Source of the DNA: Pollenia angustigena
Lineage: Eukaryota; Arthropoda; Insecta; Diptera; Polleniidae
NCBI GenBank assembly: GCA_930367215.1
Contig: OV884058.1
Location: 197,426,208 to 197,490,207 of the forward strand
Length of the DNA stretch: 64,000 bases
Reading direction: 5' to 3'
Shown here one piece after another: positions 23,182 through 35,294 of this stretch. The position numbers and the translations under genes are program-made. How positions within the stretch are numbered: position 1 is the stretch's first letter; each line of letters begins with the position of its first letter. A model generated the notes under the pieces. The model had not been told where the DNA came from, did no database searches, and saw only the letters and a list, made by a program, of their open reading frames with translations.

Positions 23182-23617
23182 CCCAGTAAAAAATGTGCTC
23201 CAAAAGGAGCAGGTTTTGTGTATGAATTCATACCACAAATCGCTTCAAACCTGCTGATGGGATGCCTGATTTTTGTATGGGGTGTTCCCGGTTTGGAGGA
23301 CTATTTTCTGCTGACAATAGTCGCTTCTTTAACATGCAAACAAAGCACTCCTAAAGTGCTTTTTAGGGGCTTACTATATTAACATATTCATTAATGTTTT
23401 GCTTTTTCTTTTGTTTAAATGCCTTTTTCCAATGATTTTCGCATATTTTTATTTTTTTCGGTTTGCAACCTTCTTCGTTGTCAGCACTAAAATAGCAGCT
23501 TTTTTGTATATTTTATTCTATATCATTTACTGCTTTATAAAAGCATTTTTATTGAAGCGCTCGATTATGCGCTTTTTCTCTTAAGTGCCTCAAAAAACCC
23601 AAATTTTTTTTACTGGG
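23182..23617. mobile_element. CCCAGTAAAAAA MITE, TA duplication
   Basis: Inverted ends CCCAGTAAAAAA and TTTTTTACTGGG with TA directly outside. An internal stem AGCAGGTTT / AAACCTGCT lies near the left. The CCCAG start and TA duplication match the element at 4226-4834. Confidence 0.8.
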
Positions 23618-23695
23618 TATTTACTTTCTTTTTGATTAAATTTTGTATTAAAAAAAATTATTTTTAGTAAAATACATGTGGGGTTTGTTTACATA

Positions 23696-23838
23696 GTCTG
23701 GGTTCACACTATGAAAGTTTTCTTTCAGAAAGTCTGAACTTATGGGTGAGAGAGGAAGAGAACATGCTGCTATTCTTTCCCCTCTCACCAATAAACTTAA
23801 CCTTTCTGAAAGAAAACTTTCATAGTGTGAACCCAGAC
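23696..23838. mobile_element. 143-bp foldback MITE, ATA duplication
   Basis: Perfect-looking inverted ends of about 37 bp (GTCTGGGTTCACACTATGAA; TTCATAGTGTGAACCCAGAC) flanked by ATA on both sides (23693-23695, 23839-23841). The GTCTG-GTTCA start is shared with the MITEs at 21056 and 63585. Confidence 0.9.
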
Positions 23839-23992
23839 ATACGCAAAACAATGTCGCATACTTTGCAGGAATAAAATAGCCAAATTATACAAACTCGCAC
23901 GATAGGTAACATCGATACATGTCAAAATTTTCGTGTGAAATAATAAATGTTGCTCCCCATTTTTCACAAATTTGAACAGAGTACTAGGCTTT

Positions 23993-24879
23993 AAGGGATA
24001 TTTTTTTTTTTCGTAATATATGGAAAAGCCCAGTTGCATCACTAAAGCTATGGTCACACTTAACAAATATTTGATGCCCCACACGTAATCAATATTTTTA
24101 TTACATTTTTGTTTTATTTTACATAACGTTTGCTACATCAAACAGCATTTCAAAGTTTACTTATTTTTACTACGATTTGTTTTAGAAATAAAGTTTAAAA
24201 AATCTATTTATAAATCGGCAAAGGCAAAACAGTTGAAAACACTTTCCTTCTCTGTTTGTCTAACGACTAGAACAAAAAATATACTATTTTAAAGGTATTT
24301 ACTTACAGAAGTGCACAATAGATTTTTTAGTAAAATATGTTCAATAATTATCAAAATTGTAGTGGGGAATGTAAGATGAGATAAACCCACTGTTGTTTAT
24401 TGTTGATGTGTTTTGTTCAAGCTTTGATATTGTTACAAGTAGAACTGATGCTATAATTCTTATAGGTTTAACAGTTTTATTTGGTTTAATATCTTTAGTT
24501 TGTCTAAAATCTTTATGGATGAAGTTTCCTGATGATCTGGCCTAAGCAACCAGTGAAATGCATAGGAATAGCTTATCCCATCCACAATAAATTTCAAGTG
24601 TTTTTGTCAAGAATAAAAACTGGGAATTAAGCACGAATAGCAAAATCTTTTGAAAAAAAAACAAAAAATGTTCAATAATTTCTACTAAAACTTATGCAGA
24701 AAACATAAATAAAAAATATTTTTTTCCAATTTTCAAATAAAAAAAGGTAGTCGATTATTCGACAGTTTTTAGAAACCGGTTTTCGAATATTTCGACTACA
24801 TAAGTCATATATATAAATCGCCATAGGTAAACTAGTTAAGAACGTGGGAGAAAAAAAGTATCAAAAAGGGAAAATACGG
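23993..24879. other. gene-free stretch
   Basis: AT-rich. A TCGATTATTCG / CGAATATTTCGA inverted pair at about 24752-24798 resembles the motif of the 58-61 kb satellite. No coding signal. Confidence 0.5.
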
Positions 24880-25880
24880 GAAATTAAATTCTTTTTTTTT
24901 TTTTTACTTTTCCATGCTACATGTACTTTTGGATTTTCTATAATATTGAACTTAGAAACATAATAATATTATAGGTGCAGGGTCTTCAGTAAATGAGAAC
25001 TTATAGGATTAAGAAAAATGCTGGTACTTTTTGTTTTTCAGCTGGTACTTTTTGAATTTTTGTTAATAATCGAACTATAAATTTAAAGTTAAACATTCAT
25101 TGTCCTAAGTGGATGAGAATCTATAAGAGGAGACTTTTTTTTGTTTTCAATTGATATTTTTTGCATTGAGCGTGCAAAATTAAATGAACTCACGTGGAAG
25201 ATAACATATGAACCGGCTGTCCGTCCCTAGAAAAATTGATCCACTAAGACAGAAAAAATAAGTCATCGAAACATGTAATTTCTTCATATTTACACAGAAA
25301 AAATGAAAAACCAACTTCAATTAACGTATTTGTTAGAAATTTGTACTATTAATTAAATTCTGTACTGATTTTCCGCCAGCAAACAAATTGATCATATCAA
25401 TTAACACGCTTGTAAGTTTGAGCTTTTCTTGCTGATCAGTTTCAACCAATAGGTTTAATTGAAATGTGACCACCAGCAAAATAGGCTAAATAAAACGTAA
25501 ACACATATTAAAATATTTATTTTAATCAACACACAGTTAATTGAAACAATTAAAAAATTGTTTGAAAATTTTAAATATTTTAAAGTTTGTGTATATGTTT
25601 TCATATGTGCAAATATGCACACAAACATTATAATTTTTATTTTCAATTAAGGGAAATTAATTGGAACAATTAAAAAAATTGTTTGAAACAGCATTATGGA
25701 ATTAATTGAAAAAATTTTGGTGAACATTTTTTCTGTATATACTAAAATTTATGGTCGAATTTTGACCATTAGGCAAACACTAGTTAACATAAATTGTAAA
25801 AAAGAATATTAATTGCTGATCAATTTAGAAACATATAGAACTTTTTTGTTGGCAAGCTCAACGCATGAGGTTATTAATAA
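24880..25880. repeat. dispersed repeat with ~150-bp internal units, copy 1
   Basis: Units built around CTGGTACTTTTTG, TTCGTTAATATTGAAC and GGTCCTGAGTGAATGAGAA-type phrases occur about twice here (24900-25180) and about four times in the copy at 43510-44110. Both copies continue with a GGACCGG.../CCGGCTGTCCGTCCC-type segment and, after an inserted transposon, with a shared CGACCA(C/T)TAG(A/G)CAAACACT tail. Here the interruption is 25294-25736. Confidence 0.65.
25294..25736. mobile_element. ACAGAAAAAAT MITE with TCAATTAA repeats, copy 1
   Basis: Inverted ends ACAGAAAAAATG and CATTTTTTCTGT, with CTTCAATTAA / TTAATTGAAAAAA just inside and repeated TCAATTAA units within. The copy at 59869-60105 has the same termini and motif. 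Non-coding. Confidence 0.75.
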
Positions 25881-26149
25881 TTCGTACACAACTTCTAATA
25901 CGCAGCGATTGCGCAGCATACATTGTTCTAAAACAACGTTCTTTTTTGTTCTGCCTATTTTTTTCGATTACTATCAGAAAGTTTTATTTATACACGTCAC
26001 TACAAAAGAACCGTTTCATAATTGATATTTATTTTATTGCCTTGTGTTGTAGAATTTTGTGCACTTTAAACGAGTACTTCAAGTTTCCACGGTACTTGAA
26101 CTTGGTTTTTTTATAAAAACCCAAGAACCTTATGTGGACCTTATGTGCG
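25881..26149. other. no feature recognised
   Basis: Two overlapping short frames (25813-26116) without domain; non-coding by appearance. Confidence 0.45.
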
Positions 26150-26865
26150 GTGTTTGCTCAAAGTTAAATTCCGTTTTAGTTAAGTTTTGATCTGCTCAAG
26201 TTTAGTTTAAGTTCAGTTGTACTTCAGTTTTGGCTCAGCTCTATTAAGTTCATTTTTTGTTCAGTTCTAGTTTAGGTCTATTTCAGTTCTAGTTCAGTAC
26301 AAGTTCAGTTCTAGTTCAGTTATAGTTCATTTCTACTTCAATTCTTGTTCAGTTCTAGTTCTAGTTCAAGTCTAGTTCAGCTCAAGTTCAGCTCTAGTTC
26401 AGTTCTAGTTCAGTTCTAGTTCAGTTCTAGTTCAGTTCTAGTTCAGTTCTAGTTCAGTTCTAGTTCAGTTCTTGTTCAGTTTTAGTTCAGTTCTAGTTCA
26501 GTACAAGTTCAGTTCTAGTTCAGTTATAGTTCATTTCTACTTAAATTCTAGTTCAGTTCTAGTTCAGTTCTAGTTCAGTTCTAGTTCAGTTCTAGTTCAG
26601 TTCTAGTTCAGTTCAAGTTCAGTTCTAGTTCAGTTCTAGTTCAGTTCTAGTTCAGTTCTAGTTCAGTTCTAGTTCAGTTCTAGTTCAGTTCTAGTTCAGT
26701 TCTAGTTCAGTTCTAGTTCAGTTCTAGTTCAGTTCTAGTTCAGTTCTAGTTCAGTTCTAGTTCAGTTCTAGTTCAGTTCTAGTTCAGTTCTAGTTCAGTT
26801 CTAGTTCAGTTCTAGTTCAGTTCTAGTTCGGTTCTAGTGCAGTTATAGTTCAGTTCGATGTTTGC
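26150..26865. repeat. 11-bp minisatellite CAGTTCTAGTT
   Basis: Roughly 60 units of CAGTTCTAGTT. It is near-perfect from about 26560 to 26830 and decays outward, especially at 26150-26280. A variant block (CAGTACAAGTTCAG...TATAGTTCATTTCTACTT) occurs at about 26296 and again about 204 bp later, showing a past duplication of a longer block. No spacer structure, so not a CRISPR. Confidence 0.95.
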
Positions 26866-27649
26866 TAGAGAAACAGCAAAAATATTGAAATTTGAATAGG
26901 TTCCCTTCGAATATAATAAAATTATTAAGAATACGATAAAAAAAAAACTTAACAGTTCTTAAGAAAATAACCAAAAGTTAATAAATTAATTGTAAATTTT
27001 ATGACACTACAAATATAATTAATGTTATATTTAAAAACTTTTAATAATCATCTTTTTTATAATAAATATCCTCTTCCTTTGCAAAAACTTAAAACATACA
27101 AAACATTTTCCACCCATAAAAATCAATAAGTAATTGCCTCCAGAGTTTTACAATAAAAATGTATAAATTTTGTTCGATGTTCAACTAAATAACTCTGATT
27201 GTAAGTGGCTTAAAGCTTTTTTCTGTCTTTTTGTCCCGTTTTTCGTTTATTGCCTACAAATTTACCATCGTTACTAATGCACTTAATGGTTGTCTATTTA
27301 AATGTTAAAAGACATGCATTTCCTAAGGAAATGGGAGTATTTTAAGTTTTGCTGCTGTTGGTGCTTCTGGTGGTGTAACGTTGAAAAATGTCATGGCAAA
27401 TACCCCCAATGAATGTTTTGTACACAAGGAAATTGCATTTCAATACTTGCTAATATTGTGGCTTTTTGCGAATAGTTTTTTTTTAGCAATTTTTCTTTTT
27501 TAGAATGAAAATCAAAGAAATAAAATTAAATAAAAAAACAACCAATGAGGAAAAAAGTCAATCGTAGCTATTTCGTAGTCCTTCCTGCATTATATCGAAC
27601 TTTGGGGGGAAGGATTTTTTCATTTGAAAACAAAAAAGAAATTAATGCG
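26866..27649. other. no feature recognised
   Basis: AT-rich, non-coding. Confidence 0.5.
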
Positions 27650-28780
27650 GTTCGTTTAACATGAAAACAAATATTAAAATGACTATAAACCGGTTCGCGT
27701 AAAATAAAATGAAAAAGAAAATGAATCGGTTATTCAGAATAAAATTAAAAATGAATCGGTTTATTCAAAATAAAATTTTAAATAGCAGGTTCATGTAAAA
27801 TAAAAAGTTAATTGGTTCATTTAAAATAAAATAAAATAGAAAATGAATCGGTTTAATCAAAATACAATTAAAAATGAATCGGTTTATTCAAAATAAAATA
27901 ATAGATAAACCGATCCATTTAAAATAAAATAAAATAGAAAATTAGTCTTTTTATTCAAAATGAATGAAAATTTAATCGCTTTATTTAGAAACAAACTAAA
28001 AATTAATCGGTTTATTTTAAATTAAATAAAAAATTATTTGATTTCTAAATTTAAAATATAAAATTAAACGAATCTTTAAAATTAATCAGTTAATTTTATA
28101 TAAAATCAATATGAAGCGGTTTATGCGGAATAAAATTAAAAAGGAATCGGATCATTGAGTATATAAAGAAAATGCTTCGATTTATTAAGAAAAAAATTAA
28201 AAGTTCATAAATAAACAAAAAATTTACTTGTTTGAAATAAAATTAAAATGAATCGGTTTATACTGAATTATATAAAAAATGAATCGTTTTATTTAGAATT
28301 AAATAAAAATGGCTCGGTTTATTGCGAAAAATAATGAAAATTAATCGGTTTATTTAGAATAAAATTTAAAACTAAAACTGTTTATTTATAATTAAACAAA
28401 AAACGAATCGGGTGTAAAATAATATTGAAAAAGAATCGGTCTATTCAGAATTAAATCTCAAACTAATCAGCACATTTACAATAAGCTGGATCGTATTATA
28501 AAGCAAAAAAATAAAAGTGAATCGGTTAAATCTGAATTAAATAAAAAATTAGTCGTATTATTTAGAATAATAGAAAAATGAATCGGTTTATTTAGAATAA
28601 ATGGCAAATTTAACCGTTTAATTTGTATATCAGTTTGGTTTATTTAGATTTCAATTAAGAATTTAACTCAAAATGAACCGATTCGTTGAGAATTAAAAAA
28701 ATAGGTTGAGAACACAATTGAAAATGAACGGCATTATTTCTTTTAATTTGAAAATGCAACATCTTGTTTATGAATTTAAT
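27650..28780. repeat. AATCGGTTTATT satellite, divergent block
   Basis: About 30-38-bp degenerate units of the form ATGAATCGGTTTATT + CAGAATAAAATTAAAA. The core drifts between AATCGGTT, AACCGATC and AATTGGTT. It is the diverged relative of the AACCGGTT block at 29.4-31.2 kb. Confidence 0.85.
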
Positions 28781-29379
28781 AAAAATACACTTGAATTTAT
28801 GCCTGCTCCTGCATATTTATAGGGCAAGTTTTTTTCAGCATGTTTTCTTCTTCTTCTGTAAATCAAGTTGTTTTAAATAAGTGTGGCATTTTCCTCTAAT
28901 GTACTCTCTCGTACTTGCATTTTGTTGATGTTAATGTTTTAGGACATTTTCCTGTAACTTTGCCAAGAAAAAATTTTTTTTATTTCTTTCAAACGAAGTT
29001 AAAAAAGTTTGGCTTTTTTTCTCCTTGAAAGAAAACAGATTTTTATCAAAACATGTTTTATATTTTATTCTATTTTCATTCAAAATGAAAAAAAAAAATT
29101 AAAGAAATAAATGAGGAAAGTGATTGGTTTTTATTTTGTTACTGTTGTTTGCGCCGAAACCACAGAATTGAAAATGTAATAATGTCTGGCATTAAAAGTG
29201 TTTTGTGCCACATTGTGGCAAAGAAATTTAGAACGGGGAAAAAAAATTAAAAGTAATTTTAAATCTTTTGATTTAAAAAGGGAAACGCCTTAGGAATTTT
29301 ATAAATACATATGAATTTCGGTTAATTAATTGAGCTATTCCAGCTGAAATGCTTATTTTTTCGACTTACGGAACAGTTT
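28781..29379. other. no feature recognised
   Basis: Unique-looking AT-rich DNA between the satellite blocks. Confidence 0.5.
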
Positions 29380-31230
29380 GTTCCACTTATTTCAAATGAA
29401 CCAATTAATTTCTCATTTTATCAAAAAATAAACCGTGAACTTGCCGATGGTTTATTAATGAAGCGGTTGATTTAATATTTTTTTTAAACAAAATGGTCAA
29501 TTTATTTTAAACGATAATATTATTTGAATAAGTGAAAAAGTTAATTTTTTGTTTTATATAAAATAAACCCGTTAGAATTGGATTTTATTCTAAATGAACC
29601 GTTTAATTTTATTTTCTTTATTTTCTTCACTTATCTTTTTTTAACCGTATAATTCTTAAATTTATTAAAAGTTCAAGGATCCCTTAGAATGCTATAAAAA
29701 ACCATAGCCGTTCATTTTAAATAATAATAAAAATAAGCCGGTTCATTTAGAAAACTAAAAACTCACCCCTATCGTGAAGAATTTTTCCCTTGTAATTTTT
29801 TCCCTTATTTGCGATCATGAATAACTCCCATGAAAAAAAGGTAATTCAAAAGAGAATAATAACGTGAAAAAATGTTCACGGGAAAAATTCCCCTTATCGT
29901 GAAAACTTTTTTCCCTCGAAATTTGTTCACGTTTCCCTTATATTTGTTCACTTTATTTTTGCTAGGGAACAGAACATGTATGTAAGTTGTTCCTTCGTTA
30001 ATAAGGCATAAACCGATATATTGGTCAACAAAATCCAATACAAAAGGTCGATTGCCTGCGGATTTGTGAAGCATTCGAAAGACGTGGTGGCAGAATTTTG
30101 GAAAATATTTTACTACGTTAAATTTAAAAAATGGCAAAAAATTAACGTTGTAATCAAACTATCCCTCCAATACTTAATATTTTGCTTTATTATTTTAAAT
30201 TTTCTTTAAAATATAAACGTGTATATTTTTGAACAAAAATTTCATTGATTTTTAATTTGTTTTAATCGTTCTTCTTGCAATACATTCACTGGAACTGATA
30301 GCGAAAAAAATTTTTCACGTGAGATTCATGATGGCTTTTTTCCCTTCGAGGGGAATGAAAATTTCATGGGAACAAAAATTCCACTTGTTATTCACGATAG
30401 GGGTGACTATGAAAAAGTAAACCGGTTAATTTGAAATAATAATAAAAAAATAAACCGGTTCACTTTAAAAACTAAATAATATGCCAAAAGTGAACCGGTT
30501 CATTTCAAACAATAGTACAAATAAACCGGTTCATTCAGAAAACTAAATATTATGAAAAACTGAACCGGTTCATTTTAAATAAGATAAAAATAAACCGGTT
30601 CAGTTAGATAACTAAATACTACAAAAAACTGAAACTTTTGATTTAAAGTAATAATAAAATTAAACCGGTTTATTTAGAAAACTAAATACATACTATGAAT
30701 AAGTCAACCGTTTCATTTTAAATGATAATAAAAATAAACCGGTTCTTTAAAGAAAACTAAATAATATGGAAAAGTGAACCGGTTCATTTTAGATAGTGCT
30801 AAAAAATAAACCGGTTCATTTAAAAACTAAATAATATCAAAAAGTGAACCGTTTCAATTTTATAATAATAAAAAAACCGGTCCTTTAAAATAACTAAATT
30901 ATATGAAAAACTGAACCGGTTTATATTAAATACTAATAAAAATAAACCGGTTCATTTAGAAAACTAAATATTTGAAAAAATACTTAAAACGCGGTTCCTT
31001 TAGGATACTCAACCATAGGAAAAAGTCAACCAGTTTATTAAAAATAATAATAATAAGCCGTTTCATAAAAAAGTGAACCGGCTCATTTTGTATAAGATAA
31101 AAATAAACCGGTTCATTTAGAATACTATTAATTTCATTAAGAATACTATAAAAACTAAGCCGGCCTATTTATTTAGAATACTTAAAAAAAGCGAACCGGT
31201 TCATTAATAATGGTACTTTGCTTAATTGGG
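29380..31230. repeat. AACCGGTT satellite
   Basis: Units of about 30-40 bp centred on AACCGGTTCATTT, alternating with ACTAAATAATATGAAAAAGTG and AATAATAATAAAAAT spacers. From 30421 to 31205 I count 14 exact AACCGGTT palindromes plus several one-base variants; 29380-29763 is a weaker part. Interrupted by the element at 29764-30405. AACCGGTT is the known core of Grainyhead/CP2 sites. Confidence 0.9.
29764..30405. mobile_element. CACCCCTATCGTGAA foldback element, ACT duplication
   Basis: Inverted ends CACCCCTATCGTGAA and TTCACGATAGGGGTG, with ACT directly outside each (29761-29763, 30406-30408), and repeated TTTTTCCCTTATCGTG motifs inside. It splits the AACCGGTT satellite. The plus-strand interior (about 30020-30145) reads GFVKHSKDVVAEFWK...KWQKINV, resembling the Myb/SANT-like regulator of PIF/Harbinger elements; a 3-bp duplication fits that class. 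The frame is short and interrupted, so the assignment is tentative. Confidence 0.7.
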
Positions 31231-31264
31231 CCATTTAGAATAATAGAAATAGTGTCAGAAGTGA

Positions 31265-31722
31265 ACACCCAGAAAAAAATTGTTTTAATATGGTCCCCTC
31301 CAACAAAGCAATTTTAAAAGAAAATTGTAAATATATTATGTTTAATTTGACCATATTATTGTCCCCGACAACCATATTATGGTTAAAATAGTCATCCATC
31401 AATCCAAACATGTTATGGTTAATAATAACTAAAATATGTTTAACACATATAAAAGCATGGTGGGTTTTAACCATAGCATGTTGCTTTCGGAAAAGAGAAA
31501 ATTTTATTGTTAATTTATAAACAAATATTTGACATAATTAACCATAACATGTTTAGAAGCAACCATAATATAGTTGTGGCTTCTTGATGGAGGACTTATT
31601 TAAACATAATATGGTTGTCGGTGGAAATAATATGGTTAAATTAAACAGAAAATGTTTAAAATTTTCTTTAAAATTAGTTTTGTTGGAGATGACCACAATT
31701 AAACATGCTTTTTCTCTGCATG
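31265..31722. mobile_element. GGTCACCTCC long-TIR MITE, copy 2
   Basis: ACACCCAGAAAAAAATTG and GTCCCCTCCAACAAAG at the left; TTTTGTTGGAGATGACCA and CTTTTTCTCTGCATG at the right. The interior again repeats AACCATA and ATTATGGTT. Confidence 0.8.
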
Positions 31723-32001
31723 AAGGCATTTAATAAGCAAAACTCAAATTTGAATCGGTTCGTTAATTATTTCAAATGAGTTAAATTATTTAGAAATGAG
31801 TCAAAAAAGTTTTTTAAACAAATTTAATAAAAAAAAGTTTACAGTTTTGTGTAAAATAAGATAAGAAAAAAACAGAACGACAAGAATTTTAAGGTCTCTT
31901 CGGAAAAGGTCTAAATTCTAATATTAAATCATAATTTCCTTTAGTCTTTACAATTTTTTTTTTTTTATTATGTAAAATAATTGTAATTTTAATATATTTA
32001 C

Positions 32002-34079
32002 CAGGGCTGTGGAGTCGTCAAGAAATAGTTATAACTCCGACTCCTTTTGCTGTATTTTTTTAAGTACGACTCCAACTCCGACTCCGACTCCAACTCCGAC
32101 TCCAACTCCGACTCCTACTCTAACCTATCATTATTTATGAGACTAGTTCTTATTTGACTTTAAACTCTTTTAATTTGTTTTTTAATTCAGTACCTTTTAA
32201 ATGGTTAAATATAGCAAGAAAATTATTCTGTAAAACTTTCAAATCGATATTTTAATTCTAACGTGCCGCATTGAGCTTTAACATATGAGGAGGAAAGCTC
32301 GAAAAACATATAGCGCCCGATTAAATAGACCAACTGAGCTCTACTTTTTTGATTCTACAGTGTTATGTCATTCTTGACTAATAACTCAACAGTTGAACAT
32401 TTTAAGCCAACTGTAATATAGAAAAATAATGGATTTAATTTTGGAACCACCGAGTTTTGTTACGAACTTTCGAAAGATATGAGTTTTGATTCAAACCGTA
32501 TGGGATCATTAAACTTTAGTATATTTTAAAAGTTATATTTATTTATTAAATATATGCAAACAGTGCTAAAAAATGTAACAATAGTTGTGTAGGGAAGAGA
32601 TAAACTACACCAATTCACATCTGTTGGAATTTATAGATGTGTGAATTTCCATAAGTTCTATCTAATTCAGATTTCGAGATAGAAAAGTTGAAAACAATGC
32701 CAAGTCCAATTTGCTAAGACGTTAAGGGCACCAAGTGTACTAAGTATTGTTTACCACAGAATTTGTAGAGACAAAGAACATCATAAGTTCTTTTTTGTAA
32801 ATTGTGAAGTGAGGTATTTTGTTTTTAATATACATAAATTCAAACACTGCCGTTTTGGTCTTGTTTTATTTATTAAGTCAAATATTTAGACCAAATTTTT
32901 TAATCATTCTCAGGAAAATTAAATATATTTTTATTAGAACATGCAGATGCGCCTTCAGTTGTTACTTCTACAATTTGTATAACACATTTTGAAGAGAAAC
33001 GTACCGTAAAAAGTTCTATTATTTCTGGGATCATTAAAATATTCGGACAAAGGCAAATTTTTAATACAGAAATAGCATCATTTGCGATTTTCAACGTGTT
33101 TCAAAATGTGGCTTGTAGAGTTAAAAAAATATGAATTTTTAAACAACTTAATTGAAATCGTTTTCTTCAGTACACCATTGCTTTTTTCCGTTCCAAGTTC
33201 AATATTATTATTGTCAAAGACCGAAATTTGAAATTGCAAGTCTTTATTATCTCTCCAATTTTTCCTAAATTGAGTAGACAAAAGAATTCTCAAATCATTT
33301 TTCGGGTTTACCCCCAGATTGATGGGAATTATATTTAGAACAATGTCATGTATTTTTCCGAGCTCCTTTTGCTTTTTTTCTATTATAATTCACCTTGAAG
33401 GTTAGAACTTAAAATTTAGTTTACTTAATGCTTTCACCACAGGAGCTACAGCAGATTTCAAGTCATATATCGGAACATGGCTACAAAAATATTTGTTAAT
33501 ATACGATAAATAAAAAACAACAAATTTTTAACTTCCTTTATTCGGCTCTATTTCATTAGGGAAATCTTGGCGAAATTCAAACAATGAACCAGCGAGTTTT
33601 GTTACAGAAATTTTAGGTCACATAAAAACATAGAAAAGGACATGCTTCGATACAATCTATATATTTCTCATAAATTGCTAAAAGAACTGTCAAAATAAGA
33701 TGTTATCTCAATTTTTCTAACTCCCCTACTCATATGAAAAGTATACTGGTCATTATCTTCTGACTTCACAAATTCAAAAAGTAGACCCTCTTTTGGCCAA
33801 TTCCACCAATTTATTTAAATATCAATTTATGTTTAAAAATCGTTTTTTTTATGTGGAATAAAAATAAAATTATATGAAAAATTATATTTAAATATGAATT
33901 GATATTTTAAAAGAATTGCTGAAATTGGTCATTAAAATTTTTTTATTTTGAAAAATATTAGAAAAAATTTTAATGCCAAAAAGTCGGAGTCGGAGTCATT
34001 AGTGTTTGTGGGTACTTCGACTCCGACTCCGTTACAAAAACCTCAACTCCGACTCTTCAACTCCGACTCCACAGCCCTG
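32002..34079. mobile_element. hAT element with GACTCC arrays
   Basis: Ends CAGGGCTGTGGAGTC and GACTCCACAGCCCTG with a perfect 8-bp duplication ATATTTAC (31994-32001, 34080-34087). Subterminal arrays of AACTCCGACTCC at 32034-32115, and GGAGTCGGAGTC plus CTCCGACTCC at 33980-34072. The 1.8-kb interior has only short frames (minus 32900-33094 and 33078-33293); neither shows a recognised hAT domain, so a non-autonomous copy or unrelated filler DNA is likely. Confidence 0.95.
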
Positions 34080-34087
34080 ATATTTAC

Positions 34088-34604
34088 TTAAAAAAAAGTT
34101 CTTGTAATGTTTTTTTGGTTTCAGCTCAAATATTTCGATTTGAATAAATTTTAGCAATTTCCTTTTTTTTATTTGCTTAGCACTTTTTGGGAACATGAAA
34201 ACGTGACTTTTATGGTTTTTATGAATAATACTTACAAGCAAATATGGCTGACACTCCAATACTTGAACAAAATTTTCATTTTTCTCTGCTTAGGTGATAA
34301 TTTTGCAATAAATTTTCCCTGAAAAGAATAAGAAAAACATAATAGATAATAAGAAAAACTTTTTCGTTTGTAAAAGAAATAAATAAATCTTTCAAAAGAC
34401 AGTATTCAGGCACTTATGAAATTAAACATAAAAATTAAGTTTTAATATTTAAAGCTAAAACTTTTAGTATGAAATTAAAGTCTTAATTTAAAAAAAACTT
34501 GAAACTTAAAAATCACGGCCGAAATGAAATTCAATTTACCGTACTTAATAACATATTTATATGCAGTTTTATACCATAAGCCAGCAGCGGTGAACAAAGC
34601 TAAG
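34088..34604. other. no feature recognised
   Basis: AT-rich, non-coding. Confidence 0.5.
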
Positions 34605-34858
34605 AACCCATAAAGTATATTTCTGGATCCTTGTGTAATCCTAAGTCGATTTAGCAATGTCCGTCTGTTAAAATCGCGCTAATTTTCGAAACACAGAAAA
34701 TAACAATTTGGATGTCTAATCGTTTCTAGTTCTTCTTAACGGAATCGGTTCAGTAGAAAAAGAGTTATGCACCCAAATGTAAAAGAAACTCCCTAAAAAA
34801 TTCAGAAAAATTAACATAAATTGGTTGCGGAATGCGCCATGCATCATATAATTTTAAC
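34605..34858 (+). mobile_element. DINE-like fragment
   Basis: Only the conserved 5' block is present (CCCATAAAGTATAT, CTAAGTCGATTTAGCAATGT, CCGTCTGTT). Both the 5' and 3' hairpins are missing; the right side is cut by the hAT element starting at 34859. Confidence 0.65.
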
Positions 34859-35294
34859 CAAAGCTGGTAACCGACACCGATACCCATTAAAATGAATACC
34901 GGTATTGATACCGATACCGAAATTAGTTTTTTGCATACAATACCGGTAAACTTATACCGTTTCACTAAATACCGGTATAATGCCGGTCCAATCGTTTCGT
35001 TATTTTAAAATAATATAATTTTTCAAAAAAAAAAAAAAAAAAAAAATTAAAAGTTTTAACACCCCTTTTAGACCCCTTTAGACCCTCTATGATTGCAACC
35101 CTGGTATATTTTGTTACTTACTAATAGTAAGTTGCTATTATAAAATCATAGAAATTAACATAAGTTCTACAACAACATTCTTAGGAAATTTTTAGATGGG
35201 TTGTTTGATAGTTTGAAATACAAAAGTTTAAGTATAAAAACATTCGGTCAGCTTTCTGAAGAGCCAAATACACTAATCAAAATACTCATCAATA

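Larger units (their letters stand above)
22935..23992. mobile_element. candidate larger foldback element holding two MITEs
   Basis: GCCTGGTTCTGTTCAA at the left and TTGAACAGAGTACTAGGC at the right are approximately inverted. The motif GTACTCTGTTCA also occurs internally near 23030. The outer duplication is not clear because the left end abuts another MITE. Contains elements at 23182-23617 and 23696-23838. Confidence 0.5.

Noticed and set aside
26150..26865. Possible CRISPR-like array
   Set aside because: Head-to-tail 11-bp units without spacers in a eukaryotic, transposon-rich context.
32900..33293. Two minus-strand frames as hAT transposase or captured gene
   Set aside because: No hAT block (such as CLAHGLHRV or the C-terminal dimerisation motif) and no other family signature.
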